48,735 nt of DNA from contig JAFVWO010000090.1 of NCBI GenBank assembly GCA_017501625.1, positions 1 to 48,735 on the forward strand, given 5' to 3'. The notes under the pieces were generated by a model that saw only the letters and a program-made list of their open reading frames with translations, searched no databases and had not been told where the DNA came from. The translations under genes and the position numbers were made by a program. This document shows, piece by piece, positions 32,795-40,844 of this stretch. Numbering within the stretch: the first letter of the stretch is position 1; each line of letters starts with the position of its first letter. This DNA is from Alistipes sp. (GTDB lineage: Bacteria; Bacteroidota; Bacteroidia; Bacteroidales; Rikenellaceae).

Positions 32795-33661
32795 ATGAGA
32801 AAAATATCGTTTATCATCGCTGCGTTGCTTGTAGCAATACTGTCTGTTGATGCTACAGCGCAGCAGGTTGCGAAGAAACGCATCGGTGTATATAGGGAGG
32901 ATGGCAACGTGGTTGTCGCGGAGGCCACTACGACGCTTGTTGTGGATGTTACTGTCGAGACGGAGAGGTTTACTGCCGGTGTTTATGCCCGCTATGCGCA
33001 GAAACTCTTAGGTAAGCGCGCATCGTTTGTCGATAGGGAGCAGTCGCGTATCGTTGGTGCTAATGTCGCTGTGCTCGGTGATGATGCCGCTCATGCCACC
33101 GATGCGGTATCAGCGTACTGTGGCGCGGAGGAGTACGTCGCCCCCTTGCAGATAGACCGTCTATCCTCTGTTGAGCATGCTCAGGATGTTGCTGCGGAGG
33201 ATGCTGCCGAGCAGATTTTTGCCCTGCGCCGTGCACGTATTGACCTTGTCACGTGCGAGCTTGGCGAGGGTGTCTATGGTGGCGGCTTGGAGAGTGCGCT
33301 GAGGGAGATTGACCGCTTGGAGCGTCAGTATTTGGAGCTCTTCTATGGTAAGAGTGTGACAACGTGCCATACCGAGAGAGTTGTTGTCCCCGTGGATGCT
33401 GATGCTATGACCTACGTCATACAGCGCTTCAGTGCCGAGCGTGGCTTGGTGGGTAAGAGCAATCTCGATGGCGAGATTGTCATGGTGGCTATCGCTCCCA
33501 TGGCGTGTGACTACCCCGCAGGCGACCCTAAGGGCGTTATCGCCTATCGCTATGCCAATAATGCGGAGGTGTCGGTGATGCTTGGTCAGGATGTGTTGAC
33601 ACGTCGCATACTCCCCATATACGAGTATGGCAAGACGGTAATGTACGCTAACCCGAAATAG
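32795..33661 (+). CDS. DUF4831 family exported protein
   Basis: A 288-residue exported protein with a signal peptide (residues 1-22, ending ATAQ). The rest matches the Bacteroidota family DUF4831 in layout: a TTTLVVDVTVETERFTAG strand region followed by YARYAQKLLG, then DAAEQIFALRRARIDLVTCE, an EIDRLERQYLELFYGK helix, and a C-terminal beta-rich half. No catalytic motif is known. It is expected in the periplasm or at the outer membrane. The AlkD-like gene starts 10 nt after its stop. Confidence 0.82.
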   Translation: MRKISFIIAALLVAILSVDATAQQVAKKRIGVYREDGNVVVAEATTTLVVDVTVETERFTAGVYARYAQKLLGKRASFVDREQSRIVGANVAVLGDDAAHATDAVSAYCGAEEYVAPLQIDRLSSVEHAQDVAAEDAAEQIFALRRARIDLVTCELGEGVYGGGLESALREIDRLERQYLELFYGKSVTTCHTERVVVPVDADAMTYVIQRFSAERGLVGKSNLDGEIVMVAIAPMACDYPAGDPKGVIAYRYANNAEVSVMLGQDVLTRRILPIYEYGKTVMYANPK

Positions 33662-33671
33662 TAGCTTTACG

Positions 33672-34316
33672 ATGGATAACACGCAGAAGATGATAGCGTT
33701 GCTTGGCCGTCTGCGCAAGCAGATGAATGGCGCTGTTGCCGAGACTATGGCTACGGACGGTCAATCTTATGGCCTTAACTATGGCGTGAGCATCGCTACG
33801 ATACGCGAGATTGTTGCCGAGGAGCCTAAGGATTACGACTTTGCCAAGTATCTCTATCGCCAGCAGGTGCGCGAGTTGAAGCTTGCAGCATGCCATATTG
33901 CCGAGCCTAAGAGTGTCGATGTCCACGAGTTTCCCTTCTGGTCGCGTGGCATAGCAAATGCCGAGCTTGCCGAGGAGCTTGCCTTTGCTCTTCTGTCGAA
34001 GATATACGACATCAACTCGCTTATGGGCGTGTGGTCTACCGAGAGTAACGAGATGATAGCCTACGCAGCGCTCATGGCCGCCTCGCGTAACGAGCGCACA
34101 ACGATGGAGGTAGCATTTATAGCCTCGGAGAAGGCCGTTAGGGCTAACCCCGACTCGCGATATATAGCCAATGGTGTTGTGGCGCTTATCTGCTATGTCG
34201 CCTCGCGTGATAAATCTGTTAAGGTGGGGGTGCCAACACTTCTCGAAAGCATGCCCGACTGCCGCGCAAAGAGTATCATTGCCGAGGAACTCGACTGGCG
34301 TATGGATTATTTGTGA
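33672..34316 (+). CDS. DNA alkylation repair protein-like (AlkD-like HEAT fold)
   Basis: A 214-residue all-helical protein. The N-terminus NTQKMIALLGRLRKQMNGAV and NYGVSIATIREIVAEEPKDYD fit Bacteroidota proteins annotated as DNA alkylation repair enzymes, with HEAT-like helices in the middle (RELKLAACHIAEP, then ELAEELAFALLSKIYD). True AlkD has a catalytic Asp and a Trp/Arg pocket, which I cannot place with certainty here, so glycosylase activity is not claimed. It probably shares the DUF4831 transcript. It is followed directly by a family A hairpin element. Confidence 0.65.
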   Translation: MDNTQKMIALLGRLRKQMNGAVAETMATDGQSYGLNYGVSIATIREIVAEEPKDYDFAKYLYRQQVRELKLAACHIAEPKSVDVHEFPFWSRGIANAELAEELAFALLSKIYDINSLMGVWSTESNEMIAYAALMAASRNERTTMEVAFIASEKAVRANPDSRYIANGVVALICYVASRDKSVKVGVPTLLESMPDCRAKSIIAEELDWRMDYL

Positions 34317-34432
34317 TAAGGGGTCGATTGCGTCCCCTAACAAAAAATGCCACCAATGGGATGTACGCCAAAGTACTACCCATCGGTGGCATTTTTGCCG
34401 AGTGTAGCACTCGGCACCCTTCTGACTAATAA
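34314..34432. repeat. Dispersed hairpin element, family A copy 4
   Basis: Three stems in a row start at the end of the AlkD-like gene. They are AGGGG/CCCCT (34319-34338); a long one, AAAATGCCACC.ATGGGA.GTAC with GTAC.CCCAT.GGTGGCATTTTT (34343-34395), loop GCCAAA; and GCCGAGTG/CACTCGGC (34397-34415). The tail is ACCCTTCTGAC. It is almost identical to 40703-40828. The middle stem followed by TTTTT may also act as a terminator. Confidence 0.88.
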
Positions 34433-34449
34433 TCCGGCAGCCTTTACAT

Positions 34450-34482
34450 ATTACTCACTCCTCACTACTCATTACTCATTGA
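34450..34482. repeat. 33-nt dispersed repeat (copy 1)
   Basis: Built from ACTCATTACTCA-like phrases and identical to 46134-46166 except for one base. It lies 3 bp before the thioredoxin stop. Confidence 0.85.
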
Positions 34483-34485
34483 TTC

Positions 34486-34806
34486 TTAGTACATCTTCAG
34501 CCTTTCGCGGTGTATGGCCTCGACGATATGGCTGAAGGTCGCTATGCCGCTCTCGCGCCATAGCACCTCGCTACGGTGGAAGAGTATGAGCGTGGGCACG
34601 GCGACAATGTTATATCGCCTGACGAGAGGTATGCTCGATATTGCCGAGGTGTCGACACGCACGAGCGTGACGATGTCGCTCATGGCTAAGGCTATGCGGT
34701 CGAGTGTGGGGTCCAAGGCGCGGCACGCACCGCACCACGTAGCGTAAAAGTCGATGAGCGTAAGTCGCTCTGAGGCTACGATATTGTCGAAGTCGGTCGT
34801 TTTCAT
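34486..34806 (-). CDS. Thioredoxin-like protein with CGAC active site
   Basis: A 106-residue single-domain thioredoxin fold. The active site is WCGAC (Cys25, Cys28), where thioredoxins usually have WCGPC. Asp19 (buried acid) and the cis-Pro loop AVPTLIL are present. Replacing the Pro by Ala normally makes the disulfide less reducing, so it may be a specialised partner and not the main thioredoxin. No signal peptide is seen. It is the last gene of the radA side of the operon but is separated from radA by an 89-bp structured gap. Confidence 0.9.
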   Translation of the reverse strand: MKTTDFDNIVASERLTLIDFYATWCGACRALDPTLDRIALAMSDIVTLVRVDTSAISSIPLVRRYNIVAVPTLILFHRSEVLWRESGIATFSHIVEAIHRERLKMY

Positions 34807-34882
34807 AAGGTATACATAGGTATATATATAAGTAATACTCTCACCACAAGCTGCATGATGAGAGTATCAAAATCTATACCTT
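34807..34882. other. Nested inverted repeats between radA and thioredoxin
   Basis: The outer arms AAGGTATA (34807-34814) and TATACCTT (34875-34882) enclose an inner hairpin ATACTCTCA/TGAGAGTAT (34835-34843, 34859-34867). There is no clear U-run on the minus strand. It may control read-through from radA into the thioredoxin gene. Confidence 0.6.
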
Positions 34883-34895
34883 AACGTGTGCCGTA

Positions 34896-36254
34896 CTAAA
34901 AGAGTGCCTTCGGCAGCTGCTCGATGCTCGATATATATACCACCTCGATGCCCTTGGGAGCCTTTATACCCTTTTGTGCAAAACCCGACACGACGATGCG
35001 CTTGAAGCCAAGACGCTTAGCCTCCATTATGCGTTGTTCGGTGCGTGGGGCGGGGCGCACCTCGCCCGAGAGCCCTATCTCACCTGCGCAGCATACGCCC
35101 TCCATCAGCGGGCGGTCGTAGTACGACGATATTATTGCTGCTATTATTGCTAAGTCCATGCCCGTATCGGCAATCTTGAAGCCTCCGGCGAAGTTGAGGA
35201 ATACATCCTTCTGAAACATCTTCATGCCGACCCTCTTTTCCAGCACCGCAAGCAACATGTTTAGTCGTCGCTGGTCGAAGCCCGTGGCTGAGCGCTGCGG
35301 TGTGCCGTAGGCCGCGCCACTGACGAGCGCCTGCACCTCGATAAGATAGGGGCGTAGGCCATCGACGGCAGCGCCTATCGAGCACCCTGCAAGAGGCTCA
35401 TCGTAGTGCGTGATAAGTATCTCCGAGGGGTTGTCCACCTCTCTGAGGCCCGAGTCGCGCATCTCGAAGACTCCAATCTCGAAGGTGGCGCCAAAACGAT
35501 TCTTTATGCCGCGGAGTATGCGGTACGTATGGTTGCCGTCGCCCTCGAACTGAAGCACTACATCGACAATATGTTCCAATATCTTGGGTCCTGCGATGGA
35601 GCCATCCTTCGTGATGTGGCCGATGATGAAGATAGCTATGCCTGTGCTCTTAGCCACCTTTAGGAGTGTTGCTGCGCACTCCCTCACCTGTGTGACACTT
35701 CCCGGTGACGACTCTACGAGGTCGGTATATATGGTCTGTATCGAGTCGATGATTACAATGTCGGGGCGTTGCTCCTCGATTTGCGACACGATATTCTCGA
35801 GGAGTGTCTCGGTGAAGACGGTACACTCTTCGTTGTGTATGCCTATGCGTGTTGCACGCATCTTAATCTGTTCGGCAGACTCCTCGCCCGAGACGTAGAG
35901 TGTCGTAAGACCATTTGCGGTGAGTGCAAGTTGTAGCGATAGCGTAGATTTGCCTATGCCGGGCTCGCCACCAAGGAGTATGAGCGAGCCGGGGACTATG
36001 CCGCCACCAAGTACGCGGTCGAGCTCGCTGTTTCCCGTGGCTATGCGTCGCGTGACCTCCGACGTTATCTCCTGAACCTTGCGCGGCTCGGCCTTGGGCA
36101 CTGAGGCTACGCGCGAGGCTATCGACGACGACTCCTTCTGTACGATATGCTCCGTGATGGTGTTCCACTCGCCACAGGCGGGACAGCGCCCCATCCATTT
36201 TGCCGTCTCGTTGCCACACGAGGAGCAGAAATATGCGCGTTTAACCTTTGCCAT
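34896..36254 (-). CDS. radA: DNA repair protein RadA
   Basis: RecA-related branch-migration helicase in recombination repair. The 452-residue product has the N-terminal zinc finger (Cys10, 13, 24, 27), Walker A GGEPGIGKST (residues 95-104), Walker B DIVIIDSIQT, the RadA motif KNRFG, and the C-terminal Lon-like domain starting around residue 290. All parts are present and the length is normal. It follows rseP by 6 nt. Confidence 0.97.
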   Translation of the reverse strand: MAKVKRAYFCSSCGNETAKWMGRCPACGEWNTITEHIVQKESSSIASRVASVPKAEPRKVQEITSEVTRRIATGNSELDRVLGGGIVPGSLILLGGEPGIGKSTLSLQLALTANGLTTLYVSGEESAEQIKMRATRIGIHNEECTVFTETLLENIVSQIEEQRPDIVIIDSIQTIYTDLVESSPGSVTQVRECAATLLKVAKSTGIAIFIIGHITKDGSIAGPKILEHIVDVVLQFEGDGNHTYRILRGIKNRFGATFEIGVFEMRDSGLREVDNPSEILITHYDEPLAGCSIGAAVDGLRPYLIEVQALVSGAAYGTPQRSATGFDQRRLNMLLAVLEKRVGMKMFQKDVFLNFAGGFKIADTGMDLAIIAAIISSYYDRPLMEGVCCAGEIGLSGEVRPAPRTEQRIMEAKRLGFKRIVVSGFAQKGIKAPKGIEVVYISSIEQLPKALF

Positions 36255-36260
36255 TGTCGT

Positions 36261-37580
36261 TTAGCTGAATAGTCGTACAATGTCGCTGCCGTTGGCATAT
36301 ATCATAAGAAGTAGCAATAGACCGAGGCCTATGTATTGCAATACTTCGAGAAACTTGTCGCTCGGCTTGCGACGTGTTATCATCTCCCAGAGCGTGATGA
36401 GGGCATGTCCGCCATCGAGACCCGGGATGGGCAGTAGGTTCATGATGGCGAGCACTACCGATATGAAGGCTGTGAGCGACCAGAAGCTCAGCCAGCTCCA
36501 CTCCTCGGGGAAGATGCTGCCTATGGCGATGAAGCCGCCAATCTCCTTATAACCCTTCGTGTCGGGGTTGACAATCATCTTAAGCTGCTCCCAGTACGAT
36601 GCCACCTTTGCCCACGTATACTCGGCACCTGCGGGTAGCGACTCCCAGAAGCCATAGGTGCGTGTGCGTGGCTGTATGAGGTTTGTCTGTATGCCTATCT
36701 GAGCATCGCTGTTCAGGGGTACGTTTAGTCGCAACGTGTCTACACCGCCACGTACAACGTCGATGCGGGCCTCGCTGTCGCCTAAGCCTTGAAGCAACTC
36801 GCGACCATGCATAAAGTCCTGAACGGGGGTGTCGTTTATGGCTATAACTCTATCGCCAGCTGTGATGCCTGCTTCGCGGGCACTCTCGGCCTTAACCTCG
36901 TCAACGATGAAGGGTACGTTTATCTGACAGAAGTCCGCTATGCTGCCATCCTCGCGCATGGCAACCAACTCCTCGAGGTTGATGACGATGTTGTGCTGTT
37001 CGTTGCCACGCTGAACTGTCACCTCGCGGTTGCCGTCGGTGATGATGAGGCGCTCGCGTATCTCGTTGATGTTTACTATCTCGTTGCCGTCGATAGCCAC
37101 GATTTTGTCGCCATCCTCGAAGCCAAGAGCCTCGGCACGCTCGTTAAACGTGTATCCGTGCTTGATGTCATCGTTGTGGTAGTAGCTCTCGCCCCACGTG
37201 TATAGTATGGCCGAGTAGATGACAATAGCAAGGAGGATATTCATCGCAATGCCGGCGAGCATGACGATGAGCCTCTGCCATGCGGGCTTCGTGCGAAACT
37301 CCCAAGGCTGTGGCTCCTGCTTCATCTGCTCCGTGTTCATCGACTCGTCAATCATTCCTGCCAACGACACGTAACCACCCATCGGCAGCCAGCCGATGCC
37401 ATACTCCGTGTCGCCTATCTTGCGCTTGTATAGCGTGAACCACGGGTTGAAGAATAGGTAGAACTTCTCGACACGTATGCCGAACATGCGTGCCGTGATG
37501 TAGTGTCCAAACTCGTGGATGAGGACCAATAACGATAGCGATGCAAAGAATTGTACAACTTGAAGAAGTATTCCGCTCAT
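36261..37580 (-). CDS. rseP: RseP-type site-2 intramembrane protease
   Basis: Zinc protease that cuts transmembrane segments, for example anti-sigma factors and leftover signal peptides. The ATG at 37580 starts the protein right before its first helix; the longer frame overlaps dxr and is rejected. The 439-residue product has HEFGH at residues 22-26 in helix 1, the GYVSLAGM strand, two PDZ domains (about 190-340) and the second active-site motif LLPIPGLDGGH near residue 380 with the third ligand Asp. It is followed by radA and preceded by dxr, a common order in Bacteroidota. Confidence 0.96.
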   Translation of the reverse strand: MSGILLQVVQFFASLSLLVLIHEFGHYITARMFGIRVEKFYLFFNPWFTLYKRKIGDTEYGIGWLPMGGYVSLAGMIDESMNTEQMKQEPQPWEFRTKPAWQRLIVMLAGIAMNILLAIVIYSAILYTWGESYYHNDDIKHGYTFNERAEALGFEDGDKIVAIDGNEIVNINEIRERLIITDGNREVTVQRGNEQHNIVINLEELVAMREDGSIADFCQINVPFIVDEVKAESAREAGITAGDRVIAINDTPVQDFMHGRELLQGLGDSEARIDVVRGGVDTLRLNVPLNSDAQIGIQTNLIQPRTRTYGFWESLPAGAEYTWAKVASYWEQLKMIVNPDTKGYKEIGGFIAIGSIFPEEWSWLSFWSLTAFISVVLAIMNLLPIPGLDGGHALITLWEMITRRKPSDKFLEVLQYIGLGLLLLLMIYANGSDIVRLFS

Positions 37581-37618
37581 AGTCTTATTTTCTGTTTTAT
37601 AAGTGTTTATCTCTTGTT

Positions 37619-38782
37619 TTAGCTTCTCTGTGTGAGGTATCTCTCGGCCAGCATACGCGCCTCGTTGTTTGCGAGGTCGTAGTCTGCGAGTGTGGGGTGT
37701 GGCGTGAACGAGGCGTTGTCCATGGCGTAACGTATGGCTCCGACAATGTCCAAGTATCCGCACTTGTGGTGGAGGAATGATGCCACAGCCACCTCATTTG
37801 CGCCATTCATTGTGCATGCCGCCGTGCCTCCGCGATGAAGACACTCGTAGGCAATGTCCAGCGCGGGGTACTTCTCTCTGTCGGGGGCAGCAAAGGTGAG
37901 CGTGGGGTAGTCGAGTATCGAGAAGTGCTCCATGGCCTCCGCTGCACGCTCGGGGTATAACAGTGCGTAGCTTATCGGCGTGTGCATGTCGGCATTGCCG
38001 AGCTGCGCCTTGACCGAGCCGTCGGTGAACTCCACCATGGAGTGTACGATAGATTGCGGGTGTATTACAACCTTTATGCGCTCAGGCTCGATGTCGAAGA
38101 GCCAGCGTGCCTCGATAACCTCGAAGCCCTTGTTTACGAGCGTTGCCGAGTCTATCGTTATCTTGGCACCCATCGACCACTGAGGATGTTTCAGCGCCAT
38201 TTCGGGTGTCACGCTTACAAGCTCACTGCGCTCCATGTCGCGCAGCGCACCACCGCTGCATGTGATTATAAGGTTGCGTATGCTACTACGCTGCTCGCCC
38301 TCCAAGCACTGCATTATTGCCGAGTGCTCCGAGTCTATGGGCATTATATCCACACCCTTACGTCGTGCCTCGGACATGATTATGTCGCCAGCCACGACTA
38401 ACGTCTCCTTGTTTGCCAACGCTATGCGCTTGCCACTCTCTATGGCCAATGCTGTGGGGTGTAGTCCGGCGTAACCTACGAGGGCGTTGACGACAGTATC
38501 GCTGCGATAGCTGCGTGCCACGTGGTTTATAGCCTCGCTGCCGGCCATAACCTCTATCTTTGTATCCTTGAGTGCCTCTTTGAGCTCTGCATAGTGGCTC
38601 TCGTCGCCAATGACGACACTCTCGGCACCAAACTCGCGTGCCTGTGTCGCAAGCTCGCGCCAGCGGCTATGTGCCACAAGTGACGATATCCTAAATCGCT
38701 CGGGGTGGCGACGCACGATGTCGAGTGTCTGCACGCCTATGGAGCCTGTTGAGCCAAGTATTGTTAATTTCTCGATAGCCAT
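37619..38782 (-). CDS. dxr: 1-deoxy-D-xylulose-5-phosphate reductoisomerase
   Basis: Makes 2-C-methyl-D-erythritol 4-phosphate, the committed step of the non-mevalonate isoprenoid pathway, with NADPH; the target of fosmidomycin. The 387-residue product starts with the NADPH-binding LTILGSTGSIGVQTLD. It has ALANKETLVVAGDII, the metal site PIDSEHSAIMQCLEG, the substrate loop SMGAKITIDSATLVNKGFE, the CSGGALRD block and NGANEVAVASFL. It starts 11 nt after the upstream M23-like gene. Confidence 0.97.
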   Translation of the reverse strand: MAIEKLTILGSTGSIGVQTLDIVRRHPERFRISSLVAHSRWRELATQAREFGAESVVIGDESHYAELKEALKDTKIEVMAGSEAINHVARSYRSDTVVNALVGYAGLHPTALAIESGKRIALANKETLVVAGDIIMSEARRKGVDIMPIDSEHSAIMQCLEGEQRSSIRNLIITCSGGALRDMERSELVSVTPEMALKHPQWSMGAKITIDSATLVNKGFEVIEARWLFDIEPERIKVVIHPQSIVHSMVEFTDGSVKAQLGNADMHTPISYALLYPERAAEAMEHFSILDYPTLTFAAPDREKYPALDIAYECLHRGGTAACTMNGANEVAVASFLHHKCGYLDIVGAIRYAMDNASFTPHPTLADYDLANNEARMLAERYLTQRS

Positions 38783-38793
38783 AATCTTTAAGT

Positions 38794-39645
38794 TTAGAAG
38801 AGTATGTAACGCTCAGGGTCTACGGCCGTGCCATCGCGCCAAAGTTCAAAGCCGAGCTCGCTGCTCTTGGCACCATCCTTCGTAGCACTGAGACGGCCTA
38901 CGACGGCACCACTCTGCACCATCTGACCCTTGCGCACGAGTACTTCACCGAGGTGCTTGTATACCGAGAGGTATCCTCCCGTATGCTGTATCGTCACACT
39001 CTTAGTACCATCTGCCATCTCCTCTGTCGCTACGACCGTGCCGTTCTCTATGGCCGAAACGCTCACCTCGTCGTCCAACGACATGATTGCCACGTCGTAG
39101 CTCGACTCCGGAGCATCGAAGTTGCGTGTTATCGTTCCGCGCATTGGGGCGCTGAACATCGCAGCCTCGGTTTGCAGAGGCTTAGTATTTGAGAGCGAGT
39201 ATTCGCCTGTTGTGCTCTCCAACGCTGCACGCAGCAGCGAGTCGGCACGTGTGGGTAGTATGCGCGACTTATCGTAACGTATGGTGTCGGTCATCACCGT
39301 AGAGTGTAGTGCCGGTGTGCTACCCCCCATGACGGTGGCCACAGCCTCGTTGTAGGCCAGCAGCTCCTCCATGTTGTGCTCCATAAGGTCTATGCGCATG
39401 ATGCTCTCCACAAGAGCCTCATTCGTGCGCTCAGCCTTCGTGCGGTAGCCGGGGAGTATGTCGAGAACCGAGGTGTAGGCCATAAGCAGCAGTAACACTA
39501 CGAAGAGTATGAGTAGTAGTGCTGTCACAGCCCCGCACATGCCTATAGGCGAGATGTTCACCTTCCAGTGCAGCTCGTCGGTGGCGCGGTCGCGCATCGA
39601 AAGCTGTCGCTTATCTGTCATATACTCCCAAAATCTTCGTAACAT
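38794..39645 (-). CDS. LytM/M23-like membrane protein, probably catalytically inactive
   Basis: A 283-residue protein with one transmembrane helix (about residues 38-62), a coiled segment (about 66-105) and a C-terminal M23 (LytM) fold from about 165. The zinc-binding residues are mostly lost. The first His is replaced (around Glu180; Asp184 of the HxxxD pair remains), and the HxHFE motif reads E-L-G-F-E (263-267). Only His231 in YKHLG is kept. Inactive LytM factors such as EnvC and NlpD work by activating amidases, so a regulatory or scaffolding role in cell-wall turnover is likely. It is the first gene of the dxr-rseP-radA operon. Confidence 0.85.
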   Translation of the reverse strand: MLRRFWEYMTDKRQLSMRDRATDELHWKVNISPIGMCGAVTALLLILFVVLLLLMAYTSVLDILPGYRTKAERTNEALVESIMRIDLMEHNMEELLAYNEAVATVMGGSTPALHSTVMTDTIRYDKSRILPTRADSLLRAALESTTGEYSLSNTKPLQTEAAMFSAPMRGTITRNFDAPESSYDVAIMSLDDEVSVSAIENGTVVATEEMADGTKSVTIQHTGGYLSVYKHLGEVLVRKGQMVQSGAVVGRLSATKDGAKSSELGFELWRDGTAVDPERYILF

Positions 39646-39703
39646 ATCCTGAAAAATTTACGTTCTACATTGCTCGTTACTCATTTTAATGAGTATAACC
39701 CGA

Positions 39704-39711
39704 CAAAGATA
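39704..39711 (-). promoter_or_regulatory. Promoter -7 box for the M23-dxr-rseP-radA operon
   Basis: Reads TATCTTTG on the minus strand, 58 nt before the start codon. No clear TTTG at the -33 position. Confidence 0.55.
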
Positions 39712-39728
39712 ACGAAAATGGCGGGATA

Positions 39729-39760
39729 CTTGGTATTTTAATATAACTTTTTTACCTTTG
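39729..39760 (+). promoter_or_regulatory. Promoter for the nucleotidyltransferase gene
   Basis: CTTG (39729-39732), 20 nt, TACCTTTG (39753-39760), 36 nt before the ATG at 39797. Confidence 0.7.
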
Positions 39761-39796
39761 TGCTACGAATTAAGCAATATTTAAGATAATACTACT

Positions 39797-40702
39797 ATGG
39801 TAAAACCTACACTTTTGGTCTTAGCTGCGGGTATGGGCTCGCGCTATGGCTCGCTCAAGCAGATGGATGGCGTAGGCCCTAATGGCGAGGCTATCATCGA
39901 CTATTCGGTATATGATGCTATACGTGCCGGCTTCGGTAAGGTGGTATTCGTCATTCGTCACTCTTTCGAGGCAGACTTCAAGGAGGTATTTAACGCCGAG
40001 CGCTTTGGTGGCAAGATAGCTGTGGAGTATGTATTTCAGGAGCTCGACTACCTTCCCGAGGGCTATGCTCTTCCCGAGGGTCGCCAGAAGCCGTGGGGCA
40101 CAAACCACGCTGTTATGATGGCTGCGAAGGTCATCAACGAGCCATTTGCCGTCATCAATGCCGACGACTTCTATGGCCGCGAGGCTTATGCTACTATCAG
40201 TGAGTACCTTCAGACTCTTGAGGGCGCTGAGGGTCGCTATTGCATGGTTGGCTATCAGGTGAATAAGACCCTTTCGGAGAACGGAACGGTGTCGCGCGGT
40301 GTATGTACCGTAGACGAGGAGGGCAACCTTCGTGGCATGGTCGAGCGCACACAGATAGAGCGCGTGAATGGCACTATCGTCTTCCATGACGGTGGCGCCG
40401 ATGAGCCTCTTAAGGAGGATACTCCGGTATCTATGAATCTCTTTGGCTTCACCCCCGACTATTTCCGTCACTCGGAGGAGTATTTCAAGGAGTTTTTGTC
40501 AGAGAATATCGACAACCTCAAGTCGGAGTTCTACATCCCCAAGATGGTGAATAAGCTCATCAACGATGGCACTGCCACGATGCGTGTTCTTAAGACTACA
40601 AGCGATTGGTTTGGTGTGACATACAAGGAGGATAAGCCACTGCTTATGGCAAAGCTCGAGGAGCTTATTGAGCGTGGTCTGTATCCGCGCAACCTCTGGT
40701 AA
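39797..40702 (+). CDS. Sugar-phosphate nucleotidyltransferase family protein
   Basis: A 301-residue protein with a GT-A type nucleotidyltransferase fold. The N-terminal nucleotide-binding motif is LVLAAGMGSRYGSLKQMD, and the metal-binding site is in VINADDFYG. GTNHAVMMA and the later SMNLFGFTPDYF block fit the nucleotidyltransferase family of Bacteroidota that is related to glucose-1-phosphate thymidylyl- and UDP-sugar pyrophosphorylases. The exact sugar and nucleotide are not readable from the sequence. It stands alone with its own promoter and a family A hairpin immediately after the stop. Confidence 0.85.
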   Translation: MVKPTLLVLAAGMGSRYGSLKQMDGVGPNGEAIIDYSVYDAIRAGFGKVVFVIRHSFEADFKEVFNAERFGGKIAVEYVFQELDYLPEGYALPEGRQKPWGTNHAVMMAAKVINEPFAVINADDFYGREAYATISEYLQTLEGAEGRYCMVGYQVNKTLSENGTVSRGVCTVDEEGNLRGMVERTQIERVNGTIVFHDGGADEPLKEDTPVSMNLFGFTPDYFRHSEEYFKEFLSENIDNLKSEFYIPKMVNKLINDGTATMRVLKTTSDWFGVTYKEDKPLLMAKLEELIERGLYPRNLW

Positions 40703-40828
40703 TTTGTTGTGATAAGGGGTCGATTGCGGCCCCTAACAAAAAATGCCACCAATGGGACGTACCTCAAGTACTACCCATCGGTGGGATTTTTGCCGAGTGT
40801 TGCACTCGGCACCCTTCTGACAACAAAT
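40703..40828. repeat. Dispersed hairpin element, family A copy 5
   Basis: Nearly identical to 34314-34432. The stems are AGGGG/CCCCT-like (40715-40734), AATGCCACC.ATGGGA.GTAC with GTAC.CCCAT.GGTGGGATT (40742-40789, loop CTCA) and GCCGAGTG/CACTCGGC (40792-40810). The tail ACCCTTCTGACAACAAATTT then runs into family B copy 4. One G-for-C change in the outer stem (GGTGGG for GGTGGC) breaks a pair. Confidence 0.88.
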
Positions 40829-40844
40829 TTCTTGTGATAAGAGA

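Noticed and set aside
34347..34535. ORF with a YSLLTTHYSL-like peptide, also at 46118-46399
   Set aside because: These are translations of the 33-nt dispersed repeat and have no conserved context, start signal or family.
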